Assembly: GCA_035771165.1 (NCBI GenBank)
Contig: JAWNZC010000337.1
Location: 6,156,001-6,220,000, forward strand
Direction of reading: 5' to 3'
Origin: Paragorgia papillata
Taxonomy: Eukaryota; Cnidaria; Anthozoa; Scleralcyonacea; Coralliidae
DNA length: 64,000 nucleotides
Shown piece after piece: positions 1 through 12,249 of this stretch. Every line of letters starts with the position of its first letter. Position 1 is the stretch's first letter. The notes under the pieces were generated by a model that was not told the origin of the DNA, did not search any database, and worked only from the letters and a program-made list of their open reading frames with translations. A program made the translations under genes and the position numbers.

Positions 1-290
1 ATATGTATAAAGACACTCAATAATTATCAACTGACAAATAAAACACTTTGTTATATATAAAGTGTCAAAGTCCGTTTTTCTAGCTCTCTGATTGGGCGAG
101 CGGTCCTCGCGTGGCGGTCCGAAAATCGTGATGTTTCCCGTGTAACCCATAGGGAAAAATATCAAAACCGGAAGTAGATGGTCAGGTTCAGTTTGCCTTT
201 GTTTTCTCCAGTCTTTCTTCATTCAAAACAATGTCCGAAGGTTTTGCTCGACATTTTTGTGGTCATTTGACACTTGATATATAACAAGAT
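1..290. other. Unannotated AT-rich DNA
   Basis: No coding potential, repeat or RNA gene recognised in this opening stretch. Confidence 0.5.
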
Positions 291-431
291 ACTTATTTAC
301 TGGCACCTCGGGAAAACAGTGTGTTTTGTGGCCCCTCGACCACTCGTTGTTGCCCTCGGCTTCGCCTCGGGAAACAACGGCGGTCTTGGGGCCACAAAAC
401 ACACTGTTTCCCTCGGCGCCAGTAAATAAGT
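291..431. mobile_element. Palindromic MITE/foldback element
   Basis: The arm starting ACTTATTTACTGGC at 291 is answered by GCCAGTAAATAAGT ending at 431, and the inner AACAGTGTGTTTTGTGG pairs with its complement near 392-410. A second small palindrome (about 347-377) sits at the centre. This is the shape of a non-autonomous DNA element. It encodes nothing, and no clear target-site duplication was found. Confidence 0.65.
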
Positions 432-1073
432 GTTTAACAATCTTGGCATGGTACAAACCTGAGAAAAAATACGTCCTCTGCGATTAATGGCAACGTATCG
501 TTTGTGAGCTTTGTTCAGTATTCGGGCTTTTCCCGTTCTAGTGTATATCTCTATAGTAAACAAAACTAAAGATAAAAAAGACATACTTAATAAACATGTA
601 TTTACAAAATGAATTTATCAGTAATACGCAGTAATCGCATGCCGGTAAAGGCCTTTACCGGCATTTAATCTTAATCTCCATGAAAAAAAAAAAGATTATA
701 GACTTTAAAACTCACATTTCGCCTATAGTAAACTGCCTATTATACACACGGCGATTAATCAAACCAATTTATTGTTTAGACGGATGTTAAAACCAAAAAC
801 GGTCACCGGAATGGTCCGTGAGAAATTGTCCTCGCTACTCCCTCACTACTCTATATACTGTATTTAGTAGAAACTTACTAGAGTACTATTGCAAATACTG
901 CGATCTCATTGTATATATATATTCGTCGATAGATAGCGAGTAGGAAATTGAGTAGGAAGACCCGCACGGTCAAGACGTAAAACAAAGGTGCCGAAGAGTG
1001 GAGCATTTGTTGTACCAGGATTTTCACGCTGAAACAATGGTTACACTTCGTTTGTTTTTTTAAATAACCCCAA
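432..1073. other. Non-coding stretch with a perfect 26-bp palindrome
   Basis: No gene seen. Positions 639-664 form a perfect 26-nt palindrome (ATGCCGGTAAAGG and its complement), with no obvious flanking element. Confidence 0.5.
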
Positions 1074-1400
1074 AGGATAAAGGACTGGGGGCTCATCATC
1101 CTTACTTGCAGGCAGTGGCTGAATTGCGAAGGACGCAGATCAACGTGGCCGTGTCGAGGCATATCAAAGGCGCTCCAAGCAGCCGCCAACGACACAGTTC
1201 AGACCACGGATCACAGCTAAGATGTTAGGTGTTGATTTTATGGAGGGAGGAAAACCGGAGATCCCGGCGAAAAACCCTCGAAGCACAGGAGAGATCAACT
1301 ACAACATGTGAGTAGTCACATGAGTCCAAGCCCAACAACGGGGTCATTCCCGAGCGGTCACCCATCCAAGTACTAACCCCGTCTAATCGGGAACTAAGGT
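1074..1400 (-). mobile_element. 5S-rRNA-derived SINE (SINE3-type), minus strand
   Basis: Read on the minus strand, about 1330-1400 contains the internal promoter end of a 5S rRNA gene (GGTTAGTACTTGGATGGGTG). It is followed by a body starting GAGGGTTTTTCGCCGGG and including CTTAGCTGTGATCCGTGGTC. The same body recurs at 49357 and 56545, and a headed copy lies at 27660. A 5S head fused to a shared body is the definition of SINE3-type elements, transcribed by RNA polymerase III and mobilised by a LINE. The 5' part of the 5S head is missing or diverged, and an open frame through it (878-1195) is not a gene. Confidence 0.85.
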
Positions 1401-1594
1401 ACTAAGAACTAAGGAACTAAGGTACGTACACAACTTAGTTTCCAAGACAGTTAGATGTAATATTCGCAAAAAAATACGCGCATAAAAATTGCGATATTTT
1501 CTCAAAACATAATTAAAAAAATGAATTTCCCCCCCAATTCTAATGACAAAAAATCGTAAATAGCTAATATAAAGTTGTTTTTCATAATTACTTT

Positions 1595-1735
1595 TTCTCT
1601 AATATGAGATCGAGTCGTATATATAGGCTCTTACCTCATAGGCAACAAGGTGCGAAGTTGACTATACGTCATATACGACGAGAGCGAATGGTATAATTGT
1701 TTTATTATATAACAAAAATATAACATTTAAAACAT
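1595..1735. mobile_element. MITE copy, same family as 33689-33775
   Basis: GAGTCGTATAT and ATATACGACGAGAGCGAATGG, then an ATAATTGTTTTATTATATA tail, are shared with the copy at 33689-33775. The inverted GTCGTATAT motifs make it partly palindromic. Non-coding. Confidence 0.5.
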
Positions 1736-1853
1736 TTAAAAAAGAAACAAACTGTCGATTCATTCATGATGTACGCAAGGGACCCGCAGTAATCGGCCTC
1801 AGCTGTTGCGGTGTTCCTATCCTTGTATTTATTTATTTAGTCAAGGTAAAGTT

Positions 1854-1950
1854 CAATAAAATAAAATAAAATAAAATAAAATAAAATAAAATAAAATAAA
1901 ATAAAATAAAATAAAATAAAATAAAATAAAATAAAATAAAATAAAATAAA
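1854..1950. repeat. (TAAAA)n microsatellite
   Basis: About 19 uninterrupted AAAAT/TAAAA pentamers. Open reading frames on the minus strand here only reflect the repeat. Confidence 0.97.
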
Positions 1951-4790
1951 GGGCATGAACATGTTATATATTGTAGTATAATTAGAAAAACGACTACGAC
2001 TATAATAAATACATGCGTTGTCGTGGACAGACACATTCAAAACGTTAGCAAACATAATCAAAGACTAGCTAGCACAATTTCAAGCACAGGAAACCATTTC
2101 CTTGCAAGAAGTTTTTAGCAGTTTATCGGTCATCTTAATTAAAATTTACGGACCGTGTTTAAAAGACTGTACAAGTATATTAAAAACACATGGCTATCTT
2201 TTACCTTTAGGTTTCAAAATAACAAAAATCCATCTTAACAACTGCATGAATGCCTAAAACCGACTGTTAAAATTGTAATATAATAAAATAGAAATAATTT
2301 TTACTGTGATGCATGTAGCCTTATGTTGTCAGAGTAAGTCAAGTTTTATCGGGCTGCGATGTAGGTTAAGTTTTATCCCGAATCAAGGATAAAATCATGA
2401 ATTAGCTTACTATCTAAAAGCTACAGAAGCATGATGATGTTACGTAGCTATAAAGCACAAAAGGAACAAAATACCTTGGAACACTTCGTATAGGCGATAA
2501 CAATCCCTTTGTAATAAAGACTGTAATTCCTCCCTCCCCGGCTCCCCCACCCTATCCAATGTTGAATATAGGAAATAATAGACACAGCAAACTTTGTGAA
2601 GAGAGCCGAAATAGTACCCAACATTATATATTGTCTACTGAAGAGGAGGACCGGGAGGATCCTTAAAGCAACAAAAATGTTGCCGTTCAATCAAGTGTCC
2701 CAACCTTTTTGTCACTGATTGTATAGTTTTGTGTCCGGTTCACACTGAAGAATGTCACATGCAATAACACTAATAGAGATCAAAGAAGGAAAAAACGAGT
2801 GGGTAGACTATATACCCCTCCTAGTCTTAACAATGAAGAAAGCTCTTTTTCCCTAGCTGCAGTGCAGGGGTTCCAGTTGTGGTCAAACGCCTCCTTCAAT
2901 TATATCGATACTATATCCCTTTGACAATAGTACAAAAACGCCTATAATTGGTTTAATTAAAGACAGGAAACGCCATAATATTTTGAACGGAAGTTAATTT
3001 CATTTCTTTTTTCTCAAGGAGAGACGATCGCTCTGTGGTTTTAAATGGTTCTTTGGACCTTGGGCGAATACTCGAGCTGATTTGAGCATAAACAGAATGA
3101 TTACACAGTTGTTTCGCATTAATATTCTCTGTGGCAGCTTATCACAAGAACAAACAATTCACTAAAACAACTGAGTTAACAGTTTAATGTCAAACGACAA
3201 TCATTGACACTTGTCATATTATACTTGTCATTAACATAAAACAGCACGTCTTTCTGATAGTTTTGTATGAAGAAAAGAAACCCCAGTGTAATCGTAAAGA
3301 AAACGTTAATCAAGCTACATTGAGTCTTTTTGTTCGATATAATTGGTTTTAACGTTGAGGCTATGTATTACCTTCCCCATGTTTGCCTAAAACTGAAAGT
3401 ACCCATGCATATTTTTCTGCTGTCACGAAATATTTGCACAGCACTGGCGAGTTGAATAAAAATCGAGAACATTCGTCAACCTCAAAATGAAATCCTCACA
3501 AAAGTTATAAATGGGCGCAATTCAGGCAACGAATTCAAAATCTTTTAACTAACATGCTGATTGGGACAGTCTCAGAGACCTATAGTAATTTTAGCTAGCC
3601 TGTGAAAGCATAGATAGACTACGGCTTTTGTTGCTGCTTCTGGCCCAAGACTTTAGTGTGTAAAAGTAGGATAATACACTCCCACATACTCGTGTGAAAA
3701 ATTGGAAAGTAAACGTACAGGTACGAATGCTTAAACCACCGGGAAACTTCTCTGATGACAAAAACGACTGACTTTACATGAGGATAACGGATTATACATT
3801 CAAACTCTTGACTCAACAAGATTTTGCTTCATACTCGAGAAATAAGAAAAATAAGTAAGTGTTGGACAAGAACAGAAAAACTAACTAAACTATACTTTAT
3901 AATATTTCATACTGGATAGCCCTATATCAGTCGTATCTATACACTGTTCTCTCTAGAGTCATTGGTCCAGTGACAGTGCTACTACAGAAGAAAACCAGAG
4001 TACCCAGAAAAAAGATGTGTTTGGCAGAGGTAGCACTCTTCTCGTATGCGGCCAAGGCTGCACCGAGCAGAAATCGACCCTGGGTACATGTGGGCAAACA
4101 ACTGTGCCACCAAGAATAGCTTATTTTTTGGTTCTGCTTATTTTAACCCCGTGCACACTTAGTTCTTCTTCTCTTTTGTCATATGCCTATACGCTTCTAT
4201 ACTTGTTTGGTGTTTCACAAGTGCATGATCATGATATAATATAGTTTTCTTGAATCATGTATATATTTCTCCACAATTGTTCCGGAAATCAAATTTGTCT
4301 TGATTGATGTGAACTTTGTGTGTGAGTTCTCTTCTAAAATCTTCTCCTTTGTTCAGAAAGGCGTAACAATTTTAATAATTTGACAGATCAATGTAGGTAC
4401 TTGTTAATTAACTGTATCCGGACCTTTGCAAGATGCTTGATAGAATGCATCCCCATCTGAGTGACAAGTAGCAATTCTCTGCTCGTGAGGGAGAGCAGCT
4501 ACATTAGTTAATTACTCGGTGCAATGCAGTAGTTACTAGTTATGATTTTTCCAGTCGAAAATGCCATGTTCGCACAAGCCTAAAAATGGTATGTTTAAAC
4601 TAAACCTTTAAAATGACCTAATTCTGACAGTACGATAATAGAAAATTACGCCCTTGATGTGGCCATCGGATAGACAGATCCAAAAATCACATCACATAGA
4701 TTTCTTTAAACCCAGGTGGAATGTTAAACGCTGTTATACGAGTAACTGCATGAAAAGTGGCCATGCACCGTCAACCATGATATCACTAAA
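1951..4790. other. Long stretch without recognisable genes
   Basis: Mixed AT-rich sequence. Short open frames (for example 2448-2690 and 3619-3819 minus, 4017-4244 plus) show no recognisable domain or repeat and are most likely chance. Any downstream exon of the minus-strand FGF gene could lie here, but I could not find the expected WY or RYLAM-type signatures. Confidence 0.4.
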
Positions 4791-6430
4791 CGAACCATGT
4801 GATCGTCTTTGATAAAAGTGACAAACAATCTACGAAATCGAACAATGTACACTGCAAGTCTTTAATACGTCAACGAGATCCGACAAAATCGATCGTTAAC
4901 TCATTAACTCTCTATATAACTCTTTAGTGAATAGTTTCCTGTTATCATTTTACTCAGGCTAACCCTTAACGATTTTATCTGCCAAGAGATACGTCTTGGG
5001 GGCAGGAAACGAAGAGTTAACCACAGTTAAACAGATCGACAGAAACCAATCAGTCCATGCATTTTGAATATCTTCAATATGACTGACAATCATCGAGATC
5101 CACCAAACAGTAAATATCTTTAAAGTTCTTTACAGACCACAATCATCAACATCCAACAAATTAGATCACGTGAACGTCTTCAAAGCGACCATGTTCAACC
5201 AGATACAAAATGCATGCCCCTCCACAGGGATGGCATGCAATATCAGTTCTTGCATTAGCCTAAAATTAGTCACACAAGTGGCCTTCTGTCAACCAAATTT
5301 AATAACATGAGTGACCACATGTAGTCAACTAGATCTAAAGTGGTCCTCACCTGGGATGGCAATGCCAGTTCTCATAGTAGCCTAAAAGAGTTAACACAAG
5401 TGGCCTTCGGTCAACCAGATTTTTTCAAATTTATCAACGTGTACACCTTGAAAGGGGTCAACAATCAAAACGGTCCAACAAATTGAATTATGTATAGGCA
5501 TATATCTAAGCCGGTCAACCCAAATTCGGCCAGAGGAACGCCTTAAATTCTAACCATATTAAAATTATATAAAGTTAGTATATAGTCTATATCAACCAGA
5601 TGTGAACTTGTTAAACGTGACCAATGATTAGCTCAATCCAACATATCTGATAAAGTGCATGAACATCCCACATAGACTCATATAGCTTAACCCTATATAT
5701 ACTCTGGCTTAAATATTTTTGAACGCAACTAAAAGGGTTACTGTTAATGATCCAACGTTTTGACACCAGAAAGCCCTATCTCCTACGCAGAGCTTTTTTT
5801 TCTGGAAAAGGATCAACCAAATCCAACAACAAATAGGATCATCGGAATATTTTGAAGTAACTATCTGCATGTTAACCAGATTTAACAAGTCGGTTCGTTA
5901 AACGCCTCAAACGTGGCCTCTATTAGCTAGACAGTACAAACCAAATTGAATCATGTGAAAGTCTTTACAGTAGTAGTTCACAGTAATTTAGATCTAATAA
6001 ATTGGATCATGTGAACGTATCAATTTAACGCATCAGAAACAAGGTCCTAGATCCCAGCAAACCAAGATCTAACAAACTGGGTCATGTAAAGGTAATATCA
6101 ATGAAATTGACGCCCAACCAATGAGATCCAACAAATTTAATCATGAAAACGCATCAAACCGACGCATCATACACCAAGCAAAATCCAAAATATTAGATTA
6201 TGCAAACTCTAAAAGTGACTAACCATCAACCAGATTCTATATAAATCTGCCCTTGCGAACGCCTCAGGTGTGGCCTTCCTGTAGCTATAGACATGCAGTG
6301 TAAACCAAATTCCATCACGAGAACATCTTTAACGAGTTCAACCGTCAGCTAGATCTAAGAACCTTGATTATGCGAACGTCTTAAAGTAAATTGAACTAAA
6401 TTAAACTATTTATTAAACTAAATTGGCCCG
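4790..6430. repeat. Highly degenerate tandem-like repeat field
   Basis: A motif of the form GATCyAACAAATTGGATCATG followed by TGAACGTCTtxAAAGxGACC recurs in damaged form near 4795, 5090-5200, 5320, 5475, 5820, 5995, 6065, 6120 and 6335. Spacing is irregular. This looks like an ancient satellite or gene-free repeat decayed by mutation. No open frame runs through it. Confidence 0.55.
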
Positions 6431-6470
6431 TGTGAATGCTCAAATGTAGACTTCCGTGAAATGGCTATTG

Positions 6471-6510
6471 AGAAGAGTAGGCTCAGTTGGTAAGCACTGC
6501 ATGCATGTTC
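6471..6510 (+). mobile_element. Possible tRNA-type A box remnant
   Basis: TAGGCTCAGTTGGTAAGCAC at about 6478 matches an RNA polymerase III A box, but no B box follows at the expected distance. It may be the start of a tRNA-derived SINE interrupted by the pentamer array. Confidence 0.3.
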
Positions 6511-6517
6511 TGAACTA

Positions 6518-6944
<427 letters not shown>

Positions 6945-7024
6945 TCAACTAAATCGAACCTGCGGTGTTTGGTAGAGTCAAACTGAAGCGGCCTAATGGT
7001 TTTTAATCAGATAACTCGGCATCG

Positions 7025-7088
7025 AGCAACAACCGAACCCGGGTTACACGTGCAGTAAAGACTAACCACTGTGTCATCAAATTCATGA
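7025..7088 (-). mobile_element. tRNA-derived SINE head, minus strand
   Basis: On the minus strand, CAGTGGTTAGTCTTTACTGC resembles an A box, and GGGTTCGGTTGTTGC about 35 nt later matches a B box. This is tRNA-like promoter spacing. No acceptor-stem pairing was found, so it is a SINE relic rather than a working tRNA gene. Confidence 0.4.
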
Positions 7089-7578
7089 AGGTATAAGAAA
7101 CCGTTCAACATCATTTCATCATTGCCTTGAACTTTAGAGACAAACTGTTAGAAACAACGATCTACGTAAACTCGTTGTGATATGAATGCATGACGACGTT
7201 AGTGGTATTGTGCCGGATAATATTTTTTGCGATCAAGGACCGAAATCTCAACGTCGAGAAAAATAGTTATATATACTTCACACCAATGGTATATAGATGA
7301 ATCTTCTTTTCCTTGACTGGCGTGGGTTGTACTTTAAGTTAATGATCAATTAATCGCGCTATTTTTGAAATGATATATAGCGAAATACCTTGACCTAAAA
7401 TCAGGAATTTAACGTGATGTGACAATAACAGATTGAAGAACATGCAGTATTTCATACGTCATGCTCATGCAGTGCGCTATATATATATATGCATTCTAAA
7501 AACAGGCTGTTACGATGTCGACATTAGACATGCAGTTAAAAAGAATATAAACCACACACGTTAACCGAACAGTTCAGA

Positions 7579-7654
7579 AAATCCCCGCGGGAAAGTACAA
7601 ATCCGGAGGACAGGCTAAATCTCCGCGGGAAAGTACAAATCCGGAGGACAGGCT
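7579..7654. repeat. Two tandem 38-bp units, GC-rich
   Basis: Unit 7579-7616 and unit 7617-7654 are identical except for C/T at one place in CCCCGCGGG/CTCCGCGGG. They lie in a locally GC-rich patch (7570-7870) next to the FGF exon. Confidence 0.9.
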
Positions 7655-8324
7655 TGTCTGAAACACCACAGACATCAATCCGACATGCTCAAATGTGTTG
7701 GTCGCCCTACTGAGTGGCATTTCCAGCGGCCAGAATTCCCACACTGATCCAAATATAAATCGCTCGTTTATATTTAGATCGAAACATTCACGGCAACGCT
7801 GCATTGGAAGCCAGCAAAAAATGTCACCTCCCCGCGCGATGTGGCGGAATACCCGCTGCGATGGATTGTGCAGCTAAGTTGATTCTCTTTATCTAAGATT
7901 ATTGCCGAAAACTACAAAGTACAAATAAAAACACCGTGATAATTTGTCCAACGTATTAACAAACATAGAGAAAACAGGCCAAGCTTTCGCGAACATTGTC
8001 GACTGTTTCTGTTTGAAGTGATACTGATGATTTGATAGACCATAATTTGTGTAGTTTTAGACCGGATGCAATGCCGACACATTGTGAGATATTCTACATT
8101 GCAAGTCTACCAACGTAAAACAACACGTATTTTTGCCAAAAAAACAAAGATTCTTTGATTAGCGAATATCTATGGCAGATTGCCATTATGCTGCAACAAT
8201 TTAGCTGATTGTTAGCAAGAACGTCATCCTTCTTTTCTTCTTCCTAATTAGCAAACAAACCTGTACTTTTTATATATCTAATTGTCATGGCATCGACAAA
8301 GGGGCTAAAAATTGCTAAACTTAC
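7655..8324 (-). other. Start of intron 1 of the FGF gene (inferred)
   Basis: The sequence directly downstream of the splice donor at 8324-8319 is AT-rich, with no second FGF exon recognised. The 7574-7804 minus open frame lacks FGF residues and crosses the 38-bp tandem unit, so I do not treat it as an exon. Confidence 0.4.
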
Positions 8325-8652
8325 TATTGGCACTGGACCGATCAGTCGTCCCATTCACCTTCCCGTCTTTTGAAACTTGTAAGAAATAGTGGTTCGATTT
8401 GCTGAAAAGTATAACATTCCTCCGATTGGTATAACGCTGCATATTCGGAGCTGCCCTTCTTTGCTGGTTGTGACTCGACCTCTTTTTTCGGGCGCGGTAA
8501 AACGGCGACAACGCGGCAACTTCGTCATTCTGGTGACTGTTCGCGTCGTAACGTCGCAGTCCCAACTCGAATGGTGCACCTTGAAACGTCAGTGTTCCAA
8601 GCACAAAAGCAATTATCAGTCTCATAGGATCATTAAGGTAATACCGTGACAC
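8325..8652 (-). CDS. Fibroblast growth factor, first coding exon
   Basis: Fibroblast growth factors are secreted ligands of FGF receptor tyrosine kinases. The exon encodes about 109 residues. The first Met is at 8652; a second Met at 8625 starts MRLIIAFVLGTLTFQGAPF, a good signal peptide, and is the likelier start. Next comes a basic stretch with RARKKR followed by SS, a candidate furin-type site. The segment ILFSKSNHYFLQVSKDGKV and then NGTTDRSSAN matches the opening of the FGF beta-trefoil (family pattern YFL-x-V/I-x-x-DG-x-V-x-GT). The reading breaks at a consensus donor, GTAAGT (8324-8319), in phase 1, where FGF genes carry their first coding intron. Exons 2 and 3 were not found downstream, so the gene is partial here, perhaps with a long first intron leaving the window. 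No promoter was identified. Confidence 0.78.
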
Positions 8653-11018
8653 CGCCTGGCAAAAAGAAAACAGATTAGGTCAAACATGACTGTCAGTAGA
8701 AATGCTAACAATTACATAAATATAGACGTAAGCCAATACAGATGTAGTAGACAAGTAATGTCATAGATGTGTACACTGAAATACCCAGTGTGTTAACCTT
8801 TGTCGCTTCTTCGATGTCGTACCCGTTTGAAAGTTGAAAATTAATTGGGTGAGGTGCATTGACGAACCCGTGCAAACCCGGCGGGTATATTTATATATGT
8901 GACATACACAGTCCCCTACGGCCCCAACTTCTTGACAACACTGTTGGTGTTAGGGAAACGAGGTTTTGTTTACAAAGCTTGCCATAACGATACGCTTGTA
9001 TTCTCGATCTTTCCTATCGTATGGGAATATAAACAATTTTCCAGTCTGACGCCGTTTATAGTAGAACCTCAAGGGCCAAGGACAATATAGAACAATATGT
9101 ACCCCAAACGCCACATAGTCATATAATATAGAAGAAAAATACACGTGAATTGCTGAACGTATAACTAGAAGATTAATACAGTCGCCCGAGAAGGAAGGAA
9201 ACGCGAGATTTTTCGCGCACCGTTTGAGAAATAACAAAAAAACAGTTACTTAAAACAAGGATCGAGCAACTTGACAGGGGTTTTCTTTGTAAGAATCGTG
9301 CATAAAAGAAAGAAGTCGCGTGAACTATTAAAACAAACATGCATGTATAGAATAATCTGACAAGGTTTGGCTCTGTATCTTGCTATTTGATATATTATAA
9401 CTTATAATCTAAAATTTAGAATCAGTTCTAATTGTCGTTCTTCTTTTCAAACGACTTCCTTTCGCCGCCTTTCAAAACCGCAACGTCGATATTACAATTA
9501 TACAGCTCGTTAAATTCATCGACACTTTATTCAACTATAGCCAACGTCAACGACGCAATTTTGCCATCATCACAAGGCTCTCAAAAGCGGCTGTTTGAAA
9601 CATATACAAAGACACTGAAAGAGGAAACGGGAATATATCAAGTCTTTTCAAGGTTGAAATATGTATAAGTATTAATATATATTTGTGACGAAACCCGATC
9701 GAAAGTTAGATTCAGAAACACACGTAGCTCGTAGTTGTTAGTAGTACGGCATAATTTATGCGCGAACCATTCTAGACAATTATCGATATAGTGGAAGTGT
9801 TTCACTATATGAAGGATGTTTTACGCTGGCCTTTAACTGCTGTCGAATACGGGCTCTTACTCAGGTTTTCCTGTTGCCAGCGATCAGTGGATAACATAAC
9901 TGGTCAGCTGGTTGACCATTTAAGGCAAGCTTGCTATTATAGAGCTAATGAATGAAACCAAATGACATCAACGTTTTCCTGACGAAATTGTCACGTAAAG
10001 CGTATATGCATCGGTTAAAATCAAGAACGACGTAAAAATATTTCTACTTTGGATGGAAAGCATCGGTGAAGAAAAAGTTACATTAGAAAGTAATATAGTT
10101 GTGGTACCTTTGTCACTGAAACGACTTTAGTCTTTGACTCTTTCATCCATTGGTCGCAATCAGACTACACTACGCGAAGCTCTATATGAGAGGCCCTATT
10201 GTAAATCGTTAATTGCCTTAAAGACTCACAGAACAATCAGAAACGATGGGATACCCACTTCGAGCGTACTTGGCATTTCTTTGGATTGTGATATCGAACG
10301 TTTGGCAAAACAACAACAAACGCTCCCACCGCATTGTCTTCGAAAACAGCTACAAGACAGGCGCTTGATTGTGCTTGCTTCTTGAATAGTCGAACTTCCG
10401 GTGGTGGGAATTATGACGAACGAAATTTGCAAGATGCGCTTCAGCAACTACCAAAAATTTGAACGGTAATCGTGGCAAGTGGAAAAATATTTGATGACTT
10501 ATACCAAAGACAAACACAAAATGTTTGTGTGTCCGGGTAACACCCCTGATTAGGAAAAACCAACATGATTCGGTCGCCCCAAGAAGAAGTACAATGGTCG
10601 ATCGAAACTTTTCTATTGAACACTTTTCAGTTTTAAGCAAATACAATTTGGCTGGCGGTCGTCGCAGCTGTTGTCTTTTGGATGTTTTGCTCGGAAGCAG
10701 CCGGAAAGAACGCCTAGCGAGAAAACAATTCTTATTCTAACGAGAACGAGCTAAGGAGAGGCGGCGGCGAAGTATATACAGTACGTGCAATGATAACGTT
10801 CATATAAGTAACAAAGCCAGAGCCGAGGCCGACTTCTCGGCAGTTGTTCCTCTCTGCGGTAAATGAATGAATTCCTTGCCCAACTATTGTCGCCTAAAAA
10901 CAGTCTAGCCACCCAAGATAATCTTAAGATCGTGAGAAGATTCAGAGACCATGATTTCACCCTGTTCTGTTAAGGTGTTGCATGGTAAAAAGAGATCAAA
11001 ACGAGCTTGTTGAATCTA
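8653..11018. other. Region upstream of the FGF exon, no repeats recognised
   Basis: Unlike most of the window, this 2.4 kb shows no clear transposon, microsatellite or palindrome. It contains short open frames (9432-9668 plus; 10350-10646 and 10751-10960 minus) with no recognisable domain. Its position 5' of the FGF exon makes it the likely place for promoter and 5' UTR sequences, but no element can be named. Confidence 0.4.
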
Positions 11019-11178
11019 CAATCGAAATATAGTAAGGTTAGATATATACTGCCGAAACAGAGAACGTAGGAATCTAACGTTTCGAGGGGCCTTCTCTGAC
11101 GAAGGGCCTTCGCTCGAAACGTTAGATTCCTACGTTCTCTGTTTCGGCAGTATATCTAACCTTACTATATTTCGATTG
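11019..11178. mobile_element. Head-to-head Penelope-type tails forming a near-perfect palindrome
   Basis: The left arm 11019-11086 is the reverse complement of 11113-11178, differing only by one TA dinucleotide, around a 26-nt centre. Each arm is the terminal sequence (CGAAACGTTAGATTCCTACG to CCTTACTATATTTCGATTG) that recurs at 11426, 16150, 49738 and 50300. Inverted terminal copies are typical of Penelope-like element insertions. Only the plus-strand copy keeps the complete hammerhead-like end (see 11093-11126). Confidence 0.75.
11093..11126 (+). ncRNA. Hammerhead-ribozyme-like motif (family D), copy 1
   Basis: Core CTGACGA at 11096-11102 fits CUGANGA. Stem II GGGC/GCTC is closed by CTTC, and GAAA is at 11116-11119. 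Stem III is a minimal AC/GU pair without a loop, the cleavage triplet is GUU, and AGA pairs with TCU as stem I. The unpaired A before stem II departs from the usual G-C pair. The lack of a stem III loop suggests it would act, if at all, as a dimer. Confidence 0.5.
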
Positions 11179-11425
11179 TTGTTTCTACACTGCCTACGCA
11201 TGTAGCACACTACTTTTATTTCACTTGTTGAATCTAGTCTTGGCTATAGCTAGGGTGAGGTTTTGAGAATTTTTTGAGGTAATAAGAAAGAGAAGCAGGT
11301 ATAAACACTGAATCAGAAAAGATTGTTTTGCGGTATTTATATTATATAAGTTTGTTTCGAATGATCTCTAGCTTTTACCCTCCACCCTCCACCGCACGGC
11401 TATTACACACCGTAATCTGTGTTTC
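11179..11425. mobile_element. Rest of Penelope-type tail and flank
   Basis: The terminal signature TGCCTACGCATGTAGCACACTACT, which recurs at about 16255 and 50405 in this repeat family, is present at about 11190-11214. The remainder is undescribed AT-rich DNA. Confidence 0.45.
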
Positions 11426-11530
11426 TCTCTGACGAAGGGTCTTCGCTCGAAACGTTAGAAAACTACGTTCAGTAATTTCGGCAGTACTCAAACCTTACTA
11501 TATTTCGATCTGTACACACCGTTATCATAC
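11426..11530 (+). mobile_element. Penelope-type tail with hammerhead-like end (family D), copy 2
   Basis: CTGACGA at 11429-11435, stem II GGGT/GCTC and GAAACGTTAGA repeat the copy 1 layout. The single change C to T in stem II keeps a G-U pair. The tail TCGGCAGTACTCAAACC follows. Confidence 0.6.
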
Positions 11531-12065
11531 GTGGCATCATTTACTGCAGGGTGAATTTATCAACGTTCTGTTATTGATGGTTATTAATAATTTGGTATAG
11601 TCATGCATAAAGGGCTATATATATACGCTTACATCCATAGATATAAAATAACATTTTATCACATGTATGCTTGGTAACTGACCAATTAAAAGCCGTTTTT
11701 ATATTATTTTGTTCCAAAATGTCAACTTGTTTACATGGAATTGCAGTTTTGAAACCGTGCAAGTTCTAAGACTTGTACAACTGACCGAACTGATGTAAAC
11801 GAGAACGAATTTTGCCTCTGAAACGGAGGTTTTAATTAGTATACAAACAGCAGGATAAACTAAGTGCGATAGCAAGGCGCAAGTAGATTTTTATTACGTG
11901 AAGGTATAACTCATATATTTACCTCGTTTTGTTGTCGCGCTCAACCTCATCCAGCAATTGCTTTTTTGACTTTTTCTTGAAGAATCTAAAAAAATATAAC
12001 TGCTTTTAAAATTAACTGCAGCACCGGAAAGGTTGTATGCATATCTATATTGGTGCATATATATC
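11531..12065. other. No gene recognised
   Basis: AT-rich sequence with no domain, repeat or RNA signal that I can identify. Confidence 0.4.
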
Positions 12066-12069
12066 GTAT

Positions 12070-12071
12070 GT

Positions 12072-12107
<36 letters not shown>
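12070..12107. repeat. (TA)n microsatellite
   Basis: Uninterrupted AT dinucleotides next to the palindromic element at 12112. Confidence 0.95.
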
Positions 12108-12111
<4 letters not shown>

Positions 12112-12249
12112 GGAATATTACACGGTGGTGAGAAGATATGGATTTTATGTTCGAGTGGCAAGGGCAATATCTGATATGAGATATTGCTCTTGCCACGAGA
12201 ACATAAAATCCATATCTTTGAGCAACCGTGTAGTGTTCTATTTATTATA
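12112..12249. mobile_element. Palindromic MITE/foldback element
   Basis: AAGATATGGATTTTATGTTC at about 12132 is mirrored by GAACATAAAATCCATATCTT at about 12198, and outer ACACGGT/ACCGTGT segments extend the arms. The short centre is GGCAATATCTGATATGAGAT. Non-coding. Confidence 0.75.

Noticed and set aside
878..1195. 105-residue minus-strand frame
   Set aside because: Most of it lies in the SINE body; no domain.
7574..7804. FGF exon 2 or 3 downstream of the first exon
   Set aside because: Lacks the family residues in all three minus frames and crosses a 38-bp tandem duplication.
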